The notes under the pieces were generated by a model. That model saw only the letters and a program-made list of their open reading frames with translations, was not told the origin of the DNA and did not search any database. From JAJRVM01 sp963700515 (GTDB lineage: Bacteria > Planctomycetota > Planctomycetia > Pirellulales > Pirellulaceae), in the NCBI GenBank assembly GCA_963700515.1, contig CAVOXY010000032.1, positions 186,001 to 250,000 of the forward strand: a stretch of DNA of 64,000 nt, given 5' to 3'. Shown one piece after another: positions 48,436-57,943 of the stretch. Each line of letters begins with the position of its first letter. Position 1 is the first letter of the stretch. Position numbers and translations under genes: made by a program.

Positions 48436-49103
48436 ATGGCAACCGTGATCAAAGCTGGCCGAGTGATTCGCAGTGGGACGGCCGTGCAGCATACCGAGTT
48501 CAATCTGGAAGACATGTCCCTCACCGCTTCACAATACCTCGATACGGTCAAGCAGCAAGCTGCGCAAATTGTACTGCAAGCGCAGCAGCAAGCCCGGAAG
48601 GTGCTTGCAGCAGGCTGCGCAACAGGGACGGCAGGCGGCGGAAGTCGCCTCCAAGAAGGCCGCACTTGCCGATGTTGAAGCCAGATGGCAGACGCTCGCG
48701 CCGGCACTCCAGCAGGCGATCGAGGCGGCGGCCCAGTTGCGGGATGCATGGATCAGGCAGTGGGAGCAGAACATGGTGCACGTGGTGGTAGCCGTGGCCG
48801 AACGCGTCATACGCGGCGAGTTGTCGCGCCAACCCCAGATCCCGCAACGGTGGATCCGCGAGGCGTTGGAACTGGCCAGCGGAGCCAGTACGATCACCCT
48901 GCAACTCAACCCAGACGACTATGACGCCTTGGGCGAGACAGCGGGAGCGGATCAGCGAGCAATTCGGACAGCTGGCGCCCACAGACATTGTCGCCGAACC
49001 GAGTATCACGCCCGGCGGCTGCCGCGTGTTGACAGATTACGGACATATCGATCAGCAGGTGGCGAGCCAACTGGCCCGTATCGAAGAGGAACTCGCGAAC
49101 TAA
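48436..49103 (+). CDS. fliH: flagellar assembly protein FliH (two frameshifts)
   Basis: FliH binds and restrains the export ATPase FliI. The N-terminus MATVIKAGRVIRSGTAVQHT is followed by a long Gln/Ala-rich coiled coil (QQAAQIVLQAQQQARKVLAA), and the C-terminal domain shows VHVVVAVAERVIRGELSRQP and the typical end EPSITPGGCRVLTDYGHIDQ with QVASQLARIEEEL. Frame changes lie near 48612 and 48945. Rejoined length is about 220 residues. It precedes fliI, separated by the heptamer repeat region. Confidence 0.88.
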
Positions 49104-49179
49104 CTCGCCTGAATAGTGCAGGCCGTGGACTACCGGCACTCACATAGTCTGTTTGGTACGCGTATGAGGAAACGAATCG

Positions 49180-49356
49180 GGAATGCGCAATACGGAATGC
49201 GGAATGCGGAATCAGTAGCACCGTGGTCACAGGCAACCACTGCTGAAGTAACCGGTTTTAGCCAGACACCCACATCCGGCTCCCATGTTATCGACTGACC
49301 AATAACAAGTAACAAGTAACCAATGACCAATGACCAATGACCAATGACCAATGACC
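49180..49356. repeat. two heptanucleotide repeat arrays between fliH and fliI
   Basis: Array 1 (49180-49214) has five units of GGAATGC in exact 7-base register, the second degenerate. Array 2 (49294-49356) has nine units in register: ACTGACC, AATAACA, AGTAACA, AGTAACC and five copies of AATGACC. The fliI ATG (49344) lies inside the eighth unit of array 2, and each complete AATGACC unit supplies an ATG in a different frame. Confidence 0.85.
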
Positions 49357-50708
49357 TCCTAGACCTGTTACCGCAGATCATGCCCACTCAATTGGTGGGG
49401 AGCGTCGTGCATACGGACGGCCTGGCCACGTCCGTGGCCAGCTTCCCCGCACCCGTGGGCGCGATGGTCGAGATCGAACGTCAGACGGGCGGTCCGCTGC
49501 GCGGCGAAGTGATCGGTTTTCGAGACGACAAGACGATCATCTATCCGTTTGGCAGCGTGGCGGGCGTGCGTCGCGGCAACCGAGTCCGCTTGATCAGCAC
49601 GGCACGACATGTCCGAGTGGGTGAGGGATTGCTGGGACGCGTGATCGACGCGCATGGCAATCCGCTCGATCACGGACCGCCACCGGGACTGATGGCTCGC
49701 ACGAAACTGGATCGCCAACCGCCCGCCGCCGTCGAGCGACCGCGCATTCAGCAACCGATTGGCGACCGGCATCCGGGCCATCGATGCCATGCTCACCGTG
49801 CGGTCGCGGGCAGCGCATCGGCATCTTCTCCGGGTCGGGGGTCGGCAAGAGCGTGACGCTGGGCATGATGGCCCGCAACACCTCGGCCGACGTCAACGTG
49901 ATCGGACTGATCGGCGAGCGAGGCCGCGAAGTGAACGAATTCCTGCAGCGGGATCTGGGCCCGGCCGGCCTGGCGCGCAGCGTGGTGGTGGTGGCCACCA
50001 GCGACGAACCGGCGCTGGTGCGCGTGCAGGCGGCGCTCACCGCCACCGCCGTGGCCGAGTATTTTCGCGACCAGGGCCGACACGTGCTTGCTGATGATGG
50101 ACTCCCTCACCCGCTTTGCCATGGCCCAGCGTGAAATCGGCCTGGCGGCGGGCGAACCTCCCACGACCCGCGGCTATCCGCCGTCGCGTCTTTGGCCTGC
50201 TCCCGAAACTGGTCGAACGGGCCGGGCTCACCGCCCACGGCAGCATTACCGGCTTCTACAGCGTGCTGGTCGAAGGCGACGATACCAACGAACCGATCAG
50301 CGACACGGTCCGCGGACTGCTGGATGGCCACATCGTGCTGTCGCGACGTCTGGCCGGCAGCGGGCACTATCCGGCCATTGACCTGCTCAACAGCATCAGC
50401 CGCCTGATGCCCGACCTGACCTCGCCCGAGCACTTGCAGGCCGCGCAAGTGATCCGCGAACTGATTGCCGTCCACCACGAACATGAAGACCTGATCTCGA
50501 TCGGCGCCTATCGCCCGGGAAGCAATCCGCAGGTCGACACGGCCATCGCGATGAAACCGGAAATCGATCAGTTTCTGCGGCAGCTCATGCAGGAATCGGC
50601 AGATGCCGACTCGGCCATCACGACGCTCGTGGCGATGGCCGCCCGCTGTCGCCAGTCGAGCAAACCACCGTCCGATACGTCGGTCCCCGCATGCCGCCGC
50701 GAGCCTAG
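49344..50708 (+). CDS. fliI: flagellar export ATPase FliI (about five frameshifts)
   Basis: FliI is the F1-like ATPase that powers unloading of flagellar export cargo. Visible landmarks are GSVVHTDGLATSVASFPAPV, the Walker A region GIFSGSGVGKSVTLGMMARN, VIGLIGERGREVNEFLQ, the Walker B area MMDSLTRFAMAQREIGLAAG, GEPPTTRGYPPS and a C-terminal ISIGAYRPGSNPQVDTAIAM. Frame changes lie near 49765, 49812, 50080, 50190 and 50645; after the last one the frame ends at TAG 50706-50708 (VRYVGPRMPPRA). Rejoined length is about 450 residues. The start is uncertain because it lies in the heptamer array; ATG 49380 is an alternative. Confidence 0.9.
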
Positions 50709-50748
50709 CGTCTGCTGCCGATCGCAGAGGAGGAAGAACCACGCGATC

Positions 50749-51210
50749 ATGACTCACTTCACCTTTCGCCTGCAACCGCTGATGAAGCTCCGCGAAGCAC
50801 AACGCGATCGCTGCCGCGAGGATCTGGCACACGCCTACCGCGCCGACCAGATCTTGCAGGAGCGACAGGAAGCGGTACGCCAGGAAATCGAGGAAACCAA
50901 GCGGCTGGCGCGCAGCAAGTCGGAACCCGGCCGGGTGGAAGTGGAAAGCCTGTTGAATGTCCATCGCTACGAACTGATTCTCTCGTCTCAACTTCAGCAA
51001 CTGGCCGCACAACGTCAGAAGATCGCGGTCGAACTCGAACGACGTCGTCAGGCGTTGGTGGAAGCCGATCGTGGCTTGCGGATGCTGGAGAAACTGCGTG
51101 AACGACACGCGTGCGAATTCCAGCAGGCGGAGGAGAAGGTTCAGATGCGTCAAATGGATGAGATTGCCTTGCAACGCAGACGCGTGCTGCGGAAAGGCGA
51201 TAACGCATGA
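50749..51210 (+). CDS. fliJ: flagellar FliJ protein
   Basis: FliJ is the coiled-coil stalk of the FliI ATPase. This 153-residue protein is helical throughout, beginning MTHFTFRLQPLMKLREAQRD (the usual 'F-x-F-x-L-x-x-x-L' N-terminus) and continuing with long heptad stretches rich in Glu, Arg and Gln. It is intact. It follows fliI after 40 bases and overlaps the next gene by four bases (ATGA). Confidence 0.88.
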   Translation: MTHFTFRLQPLMKLREAQRDRCREDLAHAYRADQILQERQEAVRQEIEETKRLARSKSEPGRVEVESLLNVHRYELILSSQLQQLAAQRQKIAVELERRRQALVEADRGLRMLEKLRERHACEFQQAEEKVQMRQMDEIALQRRRVLRKGDNA

Positions 51211-51898
51211 AGAAGATTCTCTCACTGTTCGGTGCGACTGTTCAGCTACTTCTGCGTCGCCACGGTGATCGCGCTGGTCACCGCCATCGTGGCCATGTGG
51301 TTCAAAGGGGCGTTGGACGAGGAACGACTCTATCGCGTCCTGGCGTCTCTGCACGGCGTCGACATGGTGACGATGCAACGCGAGCTCATCAGGGAAATGA
51401 AGGCACCTGACATGGAGCAACCGTCGGCTGCCACGAGACATGGATCAGCAATTGCTGAAAAGTCTCGATCTCGACCTGAGGGAACTGGCTGTGTCCAAAG
51501 GGATCGAGTCGCTGGGGGCCATCGAAACACATCTGCAAATCGAGACCACTCGCTTTGAAGATCTGAAAAAAGCCTATGCCGTCAAGCTGAAAGAACTCGA
51601 GGACGAAGAGCAAGCCACCTCGATGAAGGAACTACAGCGCACCATGGAAGCCATTCGTCCCGCACAGGCGAAGGAGCAGATTCTCAAGATGATCGAGGAC
51701 GACGCCATGGATGACGTCGTCTCCATTCTCAAGAACATGGCCATCGATAAACGCAAGAAGATCATCGCCGAATTCAAACAGGGCGCCGACGCGGAGAAGT
51801 TGTACGAAATCCTCAAGAACATTCGGCTGGGCGAGCCGATTGTCTCGCAGATCGAGGACGCACGCGACAAGCTCAAGCAATTCGGCCCGACAAAGTAA
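51207..51898 (+). CDS. MotE-like flagellar protein with MgtE-type N domain (two frameshifts)
   Basis: One N-terminal membrane helix (LFSYFCVATVIALVTAIVAM) is followed by a coiled coil (IETTRFEDLKKAYAVKLKEL) and a small helical domain (AQAKEQILKMIEDDAMDDVV, ILKNMAIDKRKKIIAEFKQG) that resembles the MgtE intracellular N domain. This layout is that of MotE, the periplasmic chaperone or stator-associated protein found behind fliJ in alphaproteobacteria. Frame changes lie near 51235 and 51445. Rejoined length is about 230 residues. The name rests on architecture and position. Confidence 0.65.
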
Positions 51899-51930
51899 GA
51901 GTCCCACGCAACAGAAACTGGCAGCACATC

Positions 51931-53388
51931 ATGGACCTTCCGATATTGGACAATTACCGACCACCAGACAGCGTGGATACCTGGCGTCTCGCCAGCCTCT
52001 CCGTGGGACGGAGCGACGGGGAGAATTCGTTTGCCGAACACCTGACACCCCCGCAGCCGCCCCCTGCCGAAACGACTCGAGAGGAAGACACCAGCAGGCC
52101 CAGGCAAACGGACGAGAGACACAAGGCGGAGCCTTCCACGGCGGCGAGTGTACCCCCGCAACCCTCTCCGCAACCCGCAGACAGCTCCCACGCGACCGAC
52201 GACGACAAGACGGCGGAACCCATCGAATCCGCCGCAGCGGGGGACCCGCCGGACGCGTCAACCAGTAACGCTTCCCCCGCGGCAGCGGCTGACAACGAGG
52301 CAGCGTTGCCGGACCGGCAGACCGCCGTGGCTCAGGCAGAGCCACAGGCCGCGGTTCTCAATAATGAAGAAACGTTCGGCGCAGAACCGCCGCAACTCCC
52401 TGATGCCAATGCCACCGACACTGCCACACTCGCCGACGCGGCCGCAGAGACGCCGCCGGCAGCGGGCGACCATGCCGCGACGGGGGACCAGCAACCACTC
52501 GCGGCGACGCGGGCCAAGAACGAACGGGCCAAGCTGGCGTCAGCCGCCCTGCAGGGAGAATCCGCGCACCCGGCCAGGCCGCAGACGCGCAACGCTCGCG
52601 GTTCCACGTCGGCGAAGAACGAACCCCTCGCCCGGCAAGTCACCGGGGCACGTCGAACGCGGAAAAGCGGTGGCCGCAAACCGCTCGGCAGATGCGGTCC
52701 AAACGGATACCTCCACACAGGACATCCGGCGGACCGGGAGTTGCGGCCACAGTGACCGGCGTCACAGAGACGACTGCCGAGGTGCCCACTCCCCTCCGCC
52801 GCCGTAGCAGACGAGGGAACACGCGTGGAGACCGGCGACTCCAAAACCGTCACGCAGGCGCAGCCCCGCACGACCACACCGGCCGATCGTGTGCCAGACC
52901 ACCTGTTTGCGCGCGGTCACGCCCGCCCCGAAAGCACCGCCGAAGGGCCCCGGATCGATCAAACGAGGCTGATCCAGCGTGTGGCTCGAGCGATTGAAGC
53001 CGCACCGCAACGAGGCGGTACCATTCGCCTGCGATTGAGTCCCCCGGAATTGGGCTCGCTGCAGATGGAAATCAGCATGCACAAGGGAGTCCTGTCCGCT
53101 CGGCTCGAAACCGAGACACATATGGCGCGTGCCGTATTGCTGGACAATCTCCCGCAGCTGCGCGATCGTCTCGCCGAACAAGGCGTGCGGGTGGAACACT
53201 TTGAGGTGGACGTGTCACAACGCGATGCCAGTGACTCTCAACAACAATCCCAGAATTCTCGTGAACTGTTCGAGACATCGTCCGCGCACCGCGGGGGTAA
53301 CAGGCCGCCAGATGCGACGCGTGACGTGGAAGGTTCAACCAAGACCAGAAGGTTCATTCACCATGGAAATCTGAACGTTGTGATCTGA
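51931..53388 (+). CDS. fliK: flagellar hook-length control protein FliK (at least two frameshifts)
   Basis: FliK measures hook length and switches the export gate to filament substrates. The N-terminal two-thirds is a Pro/Thr/Ala/Glu-rich ruler region of low complexity. The C-terminal domain is recognisable: IRLRLSPPELGSLQMEISMH, GVLSARLETETHMARAVLLD and NLPQLRDRLAEQGVRVEHFE, the usual beta-alpha export-switch fold. Frame changes lie between 52620 and 52830, in repetitive coding DNA. Total length is about 485 residues. It lies between the MotE-like gene and flgD, as in related clusters. Confidence 0.85.
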
Positions 53389-53453
53389 CGTTGTGTATGG
53401 AAACGTTGTGTATGGAAACGTTGTTCCTGGAATGGGGATCGCTACCGCCACGT

Positions 53454-53471
53454 AGCGGACAATTGTCCGCT
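53454..53471. repeat. perfect 18-base palindrome upstream of flgD (family D)
   Basis: AGCGGACAATTGTCCGCT is its own reverse complement and lies 20 bases before the flgD ATG. Just upstream is a direct repeat of ACGTTGTGTATGGAA (near 53389-53420). The site may be an operator or a dispersed palindromic repeat. Confidence 0.6.
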
Positions 53472-53490
53472 GCACATTGCCAAAGGACAA

Positions 53491-53937
53491 ATGGATATGA
53501 CCGCAGTTTCAGCCGTCAGCAGCAGTACTCCGTCAGCAGCCTCGCAGCAAGACGGCAATGGTCTGCAGGACGTGAACGTCGACCAATTTCTGAAGCTCAT
53601 GATCGCTGAATTGCAGAACCAGGATCCGCTCGATCCGATGCAGAACAGCGAGATGATGCAGCAGCTCAGTCAGATGCGGTCGATCGGCGCTACGGACAAG
53701 CTGACCACGACCCTGGACGCCGTGCTGGTGGGACAGAACCTGACTACCGCTAGTGCCCTCATCGGCAAGCAGGTGAATGCCCTGACCGACGCGGGCTCGA
53801 ATGTGCAAGGCATGGTGGATCGCGTCACGGTCGTCCCCGCGGACAGCGGGACGGCCGCCACGGTGCGCATCCACATCGGCGACGATAGTGTCGCCCTGCG
53901 GAACGTGCGAGAGATTCTCCCCGTCGCCACGCCGTGA
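53491..53937 (+). CDS. flgD: flagellar hook assembly (capping) protein FlgD
   Basis: FlgD forms the cap under which hook subunits polymerise. The 148-residue protein carries the conserved block DVNVDQFLKLMIAELQNQDP with LDPMQNSEMMQQLSQMRSIG, and later LIGKQVNALTDAG. It is short for FlgD: it seems to lack most of the C-terminal Tudor/Ig-like lobes, which are present in some family members only. The next ATG that starts a full gene is flgE at 54236. Confidence 0.9.
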   Translation: MDMTAVSAVSSSTPSAASQQDGNGLQDVNVDQFLKLMIAELQNQDPLDPMQNSEMMQQLSQMRSIGATDKLTTTLDAVLVGQNLTTASALIGKQVNALTDAGSNVQGMVDRVTVVPADSGTAATVRIHIGDDSVALRNVREILPVATP

Positions 53938-54235
53938 CCGACCGTGAGTCCTCGCGCCGTTGAGAGTGTTCGTCGATAACATGCACCCACGGTGCACGCA
54001 TGTTGGTGGACGGAACCTATCCCGTCCGTGCGCAGGATCCGAGCTACTTGGTCGCGGCCACCGGCGTGTTGGACAGAACGCATTAGCGTGCGGCTGAACC
54101 CTGGCGGGTTCAGCTACGATTGCAGTGGGCGGAGAACGCGGTCAGCACGTGGCCGACCGGAGATACGTCGTTCGATTGCCAGCCGAAGCACCCGGCGGTT
54201 TCGGTTTCATATAAGTGCCATGGAAGGGGAAACAG
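53938..54235. other. flgD-flgE spacer
   Basis: This spacer holds a diverged copy of the family A palindrome (CTGAACCCTGGCGGGTTCAG, 54094-54113, followed by CTACG) and a 28-codon open frame at 54000-54086 (LVDGTYPVRAQDPSYLVAAT) without a ribosome-binding site. Nothing else is recognisable. Confidence 0.45.
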
Positions 54236-56680
54236 ATGGGACTTTCATCCGCGATGACCACCGCGTTGACCGGTCTCCACGCGGCGGAGACACAGATTGA
54301 CGTGTCGGGAAACAACCTCGCCAACTCACAGACCGTCGGCTTCAAGGCCTCCGACGTGATCTTCGCCAATCAATTCCTGAGAACACTCAGCCAGGGTTCG
54401 CCGCCGACGGAGAACACGGGAGGAACCAACCCGCGTCAGATCGGATTGGGTGTGGAAGTGGCGGCGATCACGCCCGATTTCACACAGGGTACGATTTCGA
54501 TCAGTACGAGTCCGTCGGACCTCGCCATCCAGGGAAACGGCTTCTTCATTGTGGAAGGATTCCAGGACGAGCAACTGTACACCCGCAACGGCATCTTCAA
54601 CACGAATTCGGCGAACGAACTGGTGTCCTCCACGGGCAACCGGCTGTTGGGCTACGGCATCGATGAATTCTACGAACTGCAGGAAACAACCCTGGTGCCA
54701 CTGGTCATCCCCTTGGGATCGGCCGCTGCCGCCGAGGCCACGCAAAATGTATATCTCAATGGTAATCTCACCCCCACCGGCGACGTGGCTACCACAGCGG
54801 AAGTGATTGACAGCAGCGTGTTGGGAGACGGTCAAACGGATCGCCCCGACGCCAGCGGCATGACTGCCGCGACCGCTGCCAACCCGGATACAAGCGGCGT
54901 GGGAGGAGCGTCTTCCAACACGGGCGCAGGCTTCAGCGCGGGAACGCAATACGAATACGTGTTCACTTCCGTCGACACCTTTGGCACCGAAACAATGCCA
55001 TCCGATCTGCCGATCGCCGTAAATGTCACCTCTGACAGCAATGCCATCACACTGACGAATCTGCCCGCCAGTTCGGACTACGGCCAAGTGAACGTCTATC
55101 GGCGTCTGGCGGGAGCATCCAATCCCGCATATCAACTGGTCGGCACAGCCGCGCAGGGCCAGGCTACGTTTCAGGATACGAGCTACGATATCAGCACGCA
55201 GCCCGAGCTGGATACGTCCAGCCTCAATGGCGTATACAACTACGTGATCACCTATTCGGGATCGAGCGGCGTTGCCGAGAGTCGCCCTTCGGCACTGATC
55301 TCGCCGCCTCCCGCGGTAAATGGCCGGATTCACCTCGACGATTTGCCAGCTATTCCGACCGGAGCCGGTGTTCCCGCGTACGATACGATCAATATCTACC
55401 GCAGCTTGGCGACCAATTCAGACCAATATTTCCTGGTCGAAAGCCTCCAACCTGGCTTGGGAGAGACAGACTATACGGATCATTTGAGCGACGCCGAGAT
55501 CGCCACTCATCAGGCGTTGGACGCGGATGGCCCGAAAATCACTAACGCCACCCGGCTGATCGACGTCGTGCGCCGCGATGGGCTCAATTACGATCCCCTG
55601 TTTGAGGAAGGGGAGTTGACCTATACGGGGCGCAAAGGGGGCAGCTTGCTGACCCCCAAGACGTTGACGATCACGGACACGACCACGGTGGGCGATTATC
55701 TCCGATTCCTGGAATTGGCTTCCGGCATCCAGCAACCGGTAACAGGTGATCCAGATTCCATCCCTCCATCGGACAACTCCATTCCCGGCGAAACGGGTAC
55801 TCTGTCGCCTGGCGGCAGCGTAACGTCCGATGGCCGGCTCCGGATGGTCTCCAACAACGGTACTGGAAATGCGCTGAGTATTTCCCCGTCGGGGTTCCGG
55901 CTGACCAGGGCCGATGGAACAACGACGGCTCCGGACCTGGGATTCTCCAGCGTGCAGGAGGGAGTCGGTCAAAGCGCATCGTCTAATTTTATCGTCTACG
56001 ACACGCTCGGCATTCCGCTGAATGTGCGTTTGACAACCGTGCTCCAATCACGCGACGGCGAAACCTCCACCTATCGCTGGTTTGCCGACTCGGGAGACAA
56101 CGATCCCGCCGGCCTGGACAGTGCCATCGCCGTCGGAACGGGATTGATCTCCTTCGATGGTGAAGGAAACCTGGTGGAGGCGAACGACCCCGTGATTTCG
56201 ATCGGCCGCAGTGACATCCCCTCGCTCAACCCATTGACCTTCAATCTGGACTTTTCCGAGGTAACCGGATTCGCCTCGACACGGAGTGAAATAGCTGCCT
56301 CGCGGCAGGACGGTTCGCCGGCTGGCACGCTGACCAGTTACAGCATCGGCGGCGGTGGCGAGATCATGGGCGTGTTCAGCAATGGCATTACCCACACGCT
56401 GGGGCAGATCCGACTGGCCCAGTTCACCAATCCCAACGGGTTGGAGCAGCGTGGGGAAAACATGTATGGCATCGGCTTGAACTCGGGGCTCCCCAGGGAA
56501 GGCTATCCGGGCGCCCTCGGCCTGGGAGACATCATCGCAGGAGCCCTGGAGTTGTCGAATACCGATACCGGCGAGAGCCTGATCGACCTGTTGCTGGCAT
56601 CGACCCAGTACCGGGCCAACTCGCGGGTGATTTCCACGTCCCAGCAAATGCTGGACGAGTTGCTGAATTTGCGGCGGTAA
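54236..56680 (+). CDS. flgE: flagellar hook protein FlgE with inserted repeat domains
   Basis: This is the hook subunit, 814 residues, about twice the E. coli length, in one intact frame. The N-terminus SSAMTTALTGLHAAETQIDV with SGNNLANSQTVGFKASDVIF is diagnostic, as are LAIQGNGFFIVEG and the C-terminal helix SLIDLLLASTQYRANSRVIS. Residues about 231-328 and 329-431 are two related segments with beta-rich Ig/FN3-like character (the strands QVNVYRRLAGASNPAYQLVG and DTINIYRSLATNSDQYFLVE align). They account for much of the extra length and should project from the hook surface. GGGGA lies 6 bases before the ATG. Confidence 0.93.
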   Translation: MGLSSAMTTALTGLHAAETQIDVSGNNLANSQTVGFKASDVIFANQFLRTLSQGSPPTENTGGTNPRQIGLGVEVAAITPDFTQGTISISTSPSDLAIQGNGFFIVEGFQDEQLYTRNGIFNTNSANELVSSTGNRLLGYGIDEFYELQETTLVPLVIPLGSAAAAEATQNVYLNGNLTPTGDVATTAEVIDSSVLGDGQTDRPDASGMTAATAANPDTSGVGGASSNTGAGFSAGTQYEYVFTSVDTFGTETMPSDLPIAVNVTSDSNAITLTNLPASSDYGQVNVYRRLAGASNPAYQLVGTAAQGQATFQDTSYDISTQPELDTSSLNGVYNYVITYSGSSGVAESRPSALISPPPAVNGRIHLDDLPAIPTGAGVPAYDTINIYRSLATNSDQYFLVESLQPGLGETDYTDHLSDAEIATHQALDADGPKITNATRLIDVVRRDGLNYDPLFEEGELTYTGRKGGSLLTPKTLTITDTTTVGDYLRFLELASGIQQPVTGDPDSIPPSDNSIPGETGTLSPGGSVTSDGRLRMVSNNGTGNALSISPSGFRLTRADGTTTAPDLGFSSVQEGVGQSASSNFIVYDTLGIPLNVRLTTVLQSRDGETSTYRWFADSGDNDPAGLDSAIAVGTGLISFDGEGNLVEANDPVISIGRSDIPSLNPLTFNLDFSEVTGFASTRSEIAASRQDGSPAGTLTSYSIGGGGEIMGVFSNGITHTLGQIRLAQFTNPNGLEQRGENMYGIGLNSGLPREGYPGALGLGDIIAGALELSNTDTGESLIDLLLASTQYRANSRVISTSQQMLDELLNLRR

Positions 56681-56684
56681 GGCA

Positions 56685-56723
56685 CCCGCCGGAAGGAGTA
56701 AACCATGGACGTTAACCGGCGGG
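56685..56723 (+). promoter_or_regulatory. hairpin enclosing a ribosome-binding site
   Basis: Arms CCCGCCGG (56685-56692) and CCGGCGGG (56716-56723) pair perfectly, and the 23-base loop contains AAGGAG and the ATG of the small ORF at 56705. The structure would expose or hide this start and could tune translation of the following genes. Confidence 0.45.
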
Positions 56724-56839
56724 AAAAGCAGGTAAAGGACCGGTTTTCGCCACTCCTGAGGGTCGGTTATGTCCTATGTTTTCCAGAGGTCTCGACCGCA
56801 CAGGTCGCTGACCGCGCAGCGAGAGGATGGCTGGCATGA
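56705..56839 (+). CDS. small ORF of 44 residues coupled to flbD
   Basis: This short gene has a near-ideal ribosome-binding site (AAGGAG, six bases before ATG). It encodes a basic start (MDVNRREKQVKDRFSPLLRV), a hydrophobic middle (GYVLCFPEV) and an Ala/Arg-rich end. Its TGA overlaps the flbD ATG as ATGA, the classical coupling arrangement. I do not recognise the peptide. It may be a leader whose translation controls flbD-motA-motB expression, or a small flagellar protein in its own right. Confidence 0.5.
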   Translation: MDVNRREKQVKDRFSPLLRVGYVLCFPEVSTAQVADRAARGWLA

Positions 56840-57081
56840 TCAAGCTGACTCGCCTGGACGGCGAGCTGTTCATCCTGAATGCTGAGCTCATTCGGTACGT
56901 CGAGGCACGCCCCGACACCTTCATCACGCTCACCACGGGCGAGCGCGTGGTTGTAGCGGAAACGATGGATGAAGTGTTGTTGCGGGCTATGTCGTATCAG
57001 CAGGCCAAGCACCTGATACCCAGTGCCGCCGCCACGGGAGCCCCCCGCGGCGGCCCACCGCGTGTCGAGGAGCACACCTGA
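56836..57081 (+). CDS. FlbD-family flagellar protein
   Basis: This 81-residue protein matches the small FlbD family (PF06289): MIKLTRLDGELFILNAELIR, VEARPDTFITLTTGERVVVA and ETMDEVLLRAMSYQQ. Members lie near motA in many Gram-positives, spirochaetes and planctomycetes; the biochemical role is unclear, and this family is distinct from the Caulobacter regulator of the same name. ATG 56836 fits the family start and overlaps the upstream small ORF; ATG 56827 is an alternative. Confidence 0.85.
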   Translation: MIKLTRLDGELFILNAELIRYVEARPDTFITLTTGERVVVAETMDEVLLRAMSYQQAKHLIPSAAATGAPRGGPPRVEEHT

Positions 57082-57170
57082 AGCGAGCAACAACGAATTG
57101 AACTGCCCAAGTGTGTCCACCGCGGCGCTGCCAGCGACAACGCCGTATTCATGATTGGATCGAGGGACCG

Positions 57171-57941
57171 ATGGATATTGCGAGTCTCATTGGACTGATG
57201 TTAGCCGTGGCATTGATCGTGGGTTCGATCGCCATTGGCAGTGCGCCGTTTAGTGCCTTTATCGACATCCCCTCCGTGCTCGTCGTGCTGGGTGGATCGG
57301 CAGGCGCCACATTGATTTGTTTTCCGTTGAAGAGCCTTTTGGCAGCCCCCATGGTCACCAAGAAGGTGTTCCTGAACAAAACACCCCACGTGCCCGACCT
57401 GATCGAACAGTTGGTGAGCCTGGCGGAAACGGCACGCCGCGACGGACTGCTGGCACTCGAAGCGCGTTTGGGTGCGGTCGAGAACAACTTCATCCGACTC
57501 GGTATCCAGATGGCCGTGGACGGCACGCGTCCAGAAGTCATCGAAGATATCATGCGCACCGAAATGGATGCCGTCGCCACCCGTCATCGTGACGGAAAAT
57601 CGCTGATGGATCAAATGGGGAAATTCGCCCCGGCATACGGCATGATCGGCACTCTGATGGGCCTGATCATGATGCTCAGCGATATGTCCGACCCCTCCAA
57701 AATCGGCTCGGGCATGGCGGTAGCCCTCATTACCACACTCTACGGCGCAATCGTCGCCAACGTTGTGTGCATACCCTTTGCCGAGAAGCTAGGCTTTATC
57801 AATAAGCAGGAAATGCTCAGCTTGGAGATCATCGTGCGGGGAATCATGGCCATTCAGTCGGGCGAGAACCCACGCGTGGTGGAACAGAAACTCAATACGT
57901 TCCTCCCGCCAAAACTCCGTCCGAGTGAGGAGGCGGCCTGA
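57171..57941 (+). CDS. motA: flagellar stator protein MotA
   Basis: MotA forms the proton channel of the stator together with MotB and pushes against FliG. The 256-residue sequence has four membrane spans (residues 4-22, 30-50, about 160-180 and 185-205). The cytosolic loop carries LIEQLVSLAETARRDGLLAL, and the channel motif MGKFAPAYGMIGTLMGLIMM holds the conserved proline. It is intact, starts after GAGGGACCG, and motB follows two bases after its stop. Confidence 0.95.
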   Translation: MDIASLIGLMLAVALIVGSIAIGSAPFSAFIDIPSVLVVLGGSAGATLICFPLKSLLAAPMVTKKVFLNKTPHVPDLIEQLVSLAETARRDGLLALEARLGAVENNFIRLGIQMAVDGTRPEVIEDIMRTEMDAVATRHRDGKSLMDQMGKFAPAYGMIGTLMGLIMMLSDMSDPSKIGSGMAVALITTLYGAIVANVVCIPFAEKLGFINKQEMLSLEIIVRGIMAIQSGENPRVVEQKLNTFLPPKLRPSEEAA

Positions 57942-57943
57942 CG

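Noticed and set aside
49130..49387. An 85-codon minus-strand frame rich in LVIGHWSLVIG repeats
   Set aside because: It is the conceptual translation of the heptanucleotide array, overlaps the fliI start, and has no ribosome-binding site.
54000..54086. A 28-codon ORF after flgD
   Set aside because: It has no ribosome-binding site and is too short to judge, so it is only mentioned in the spacer entry.
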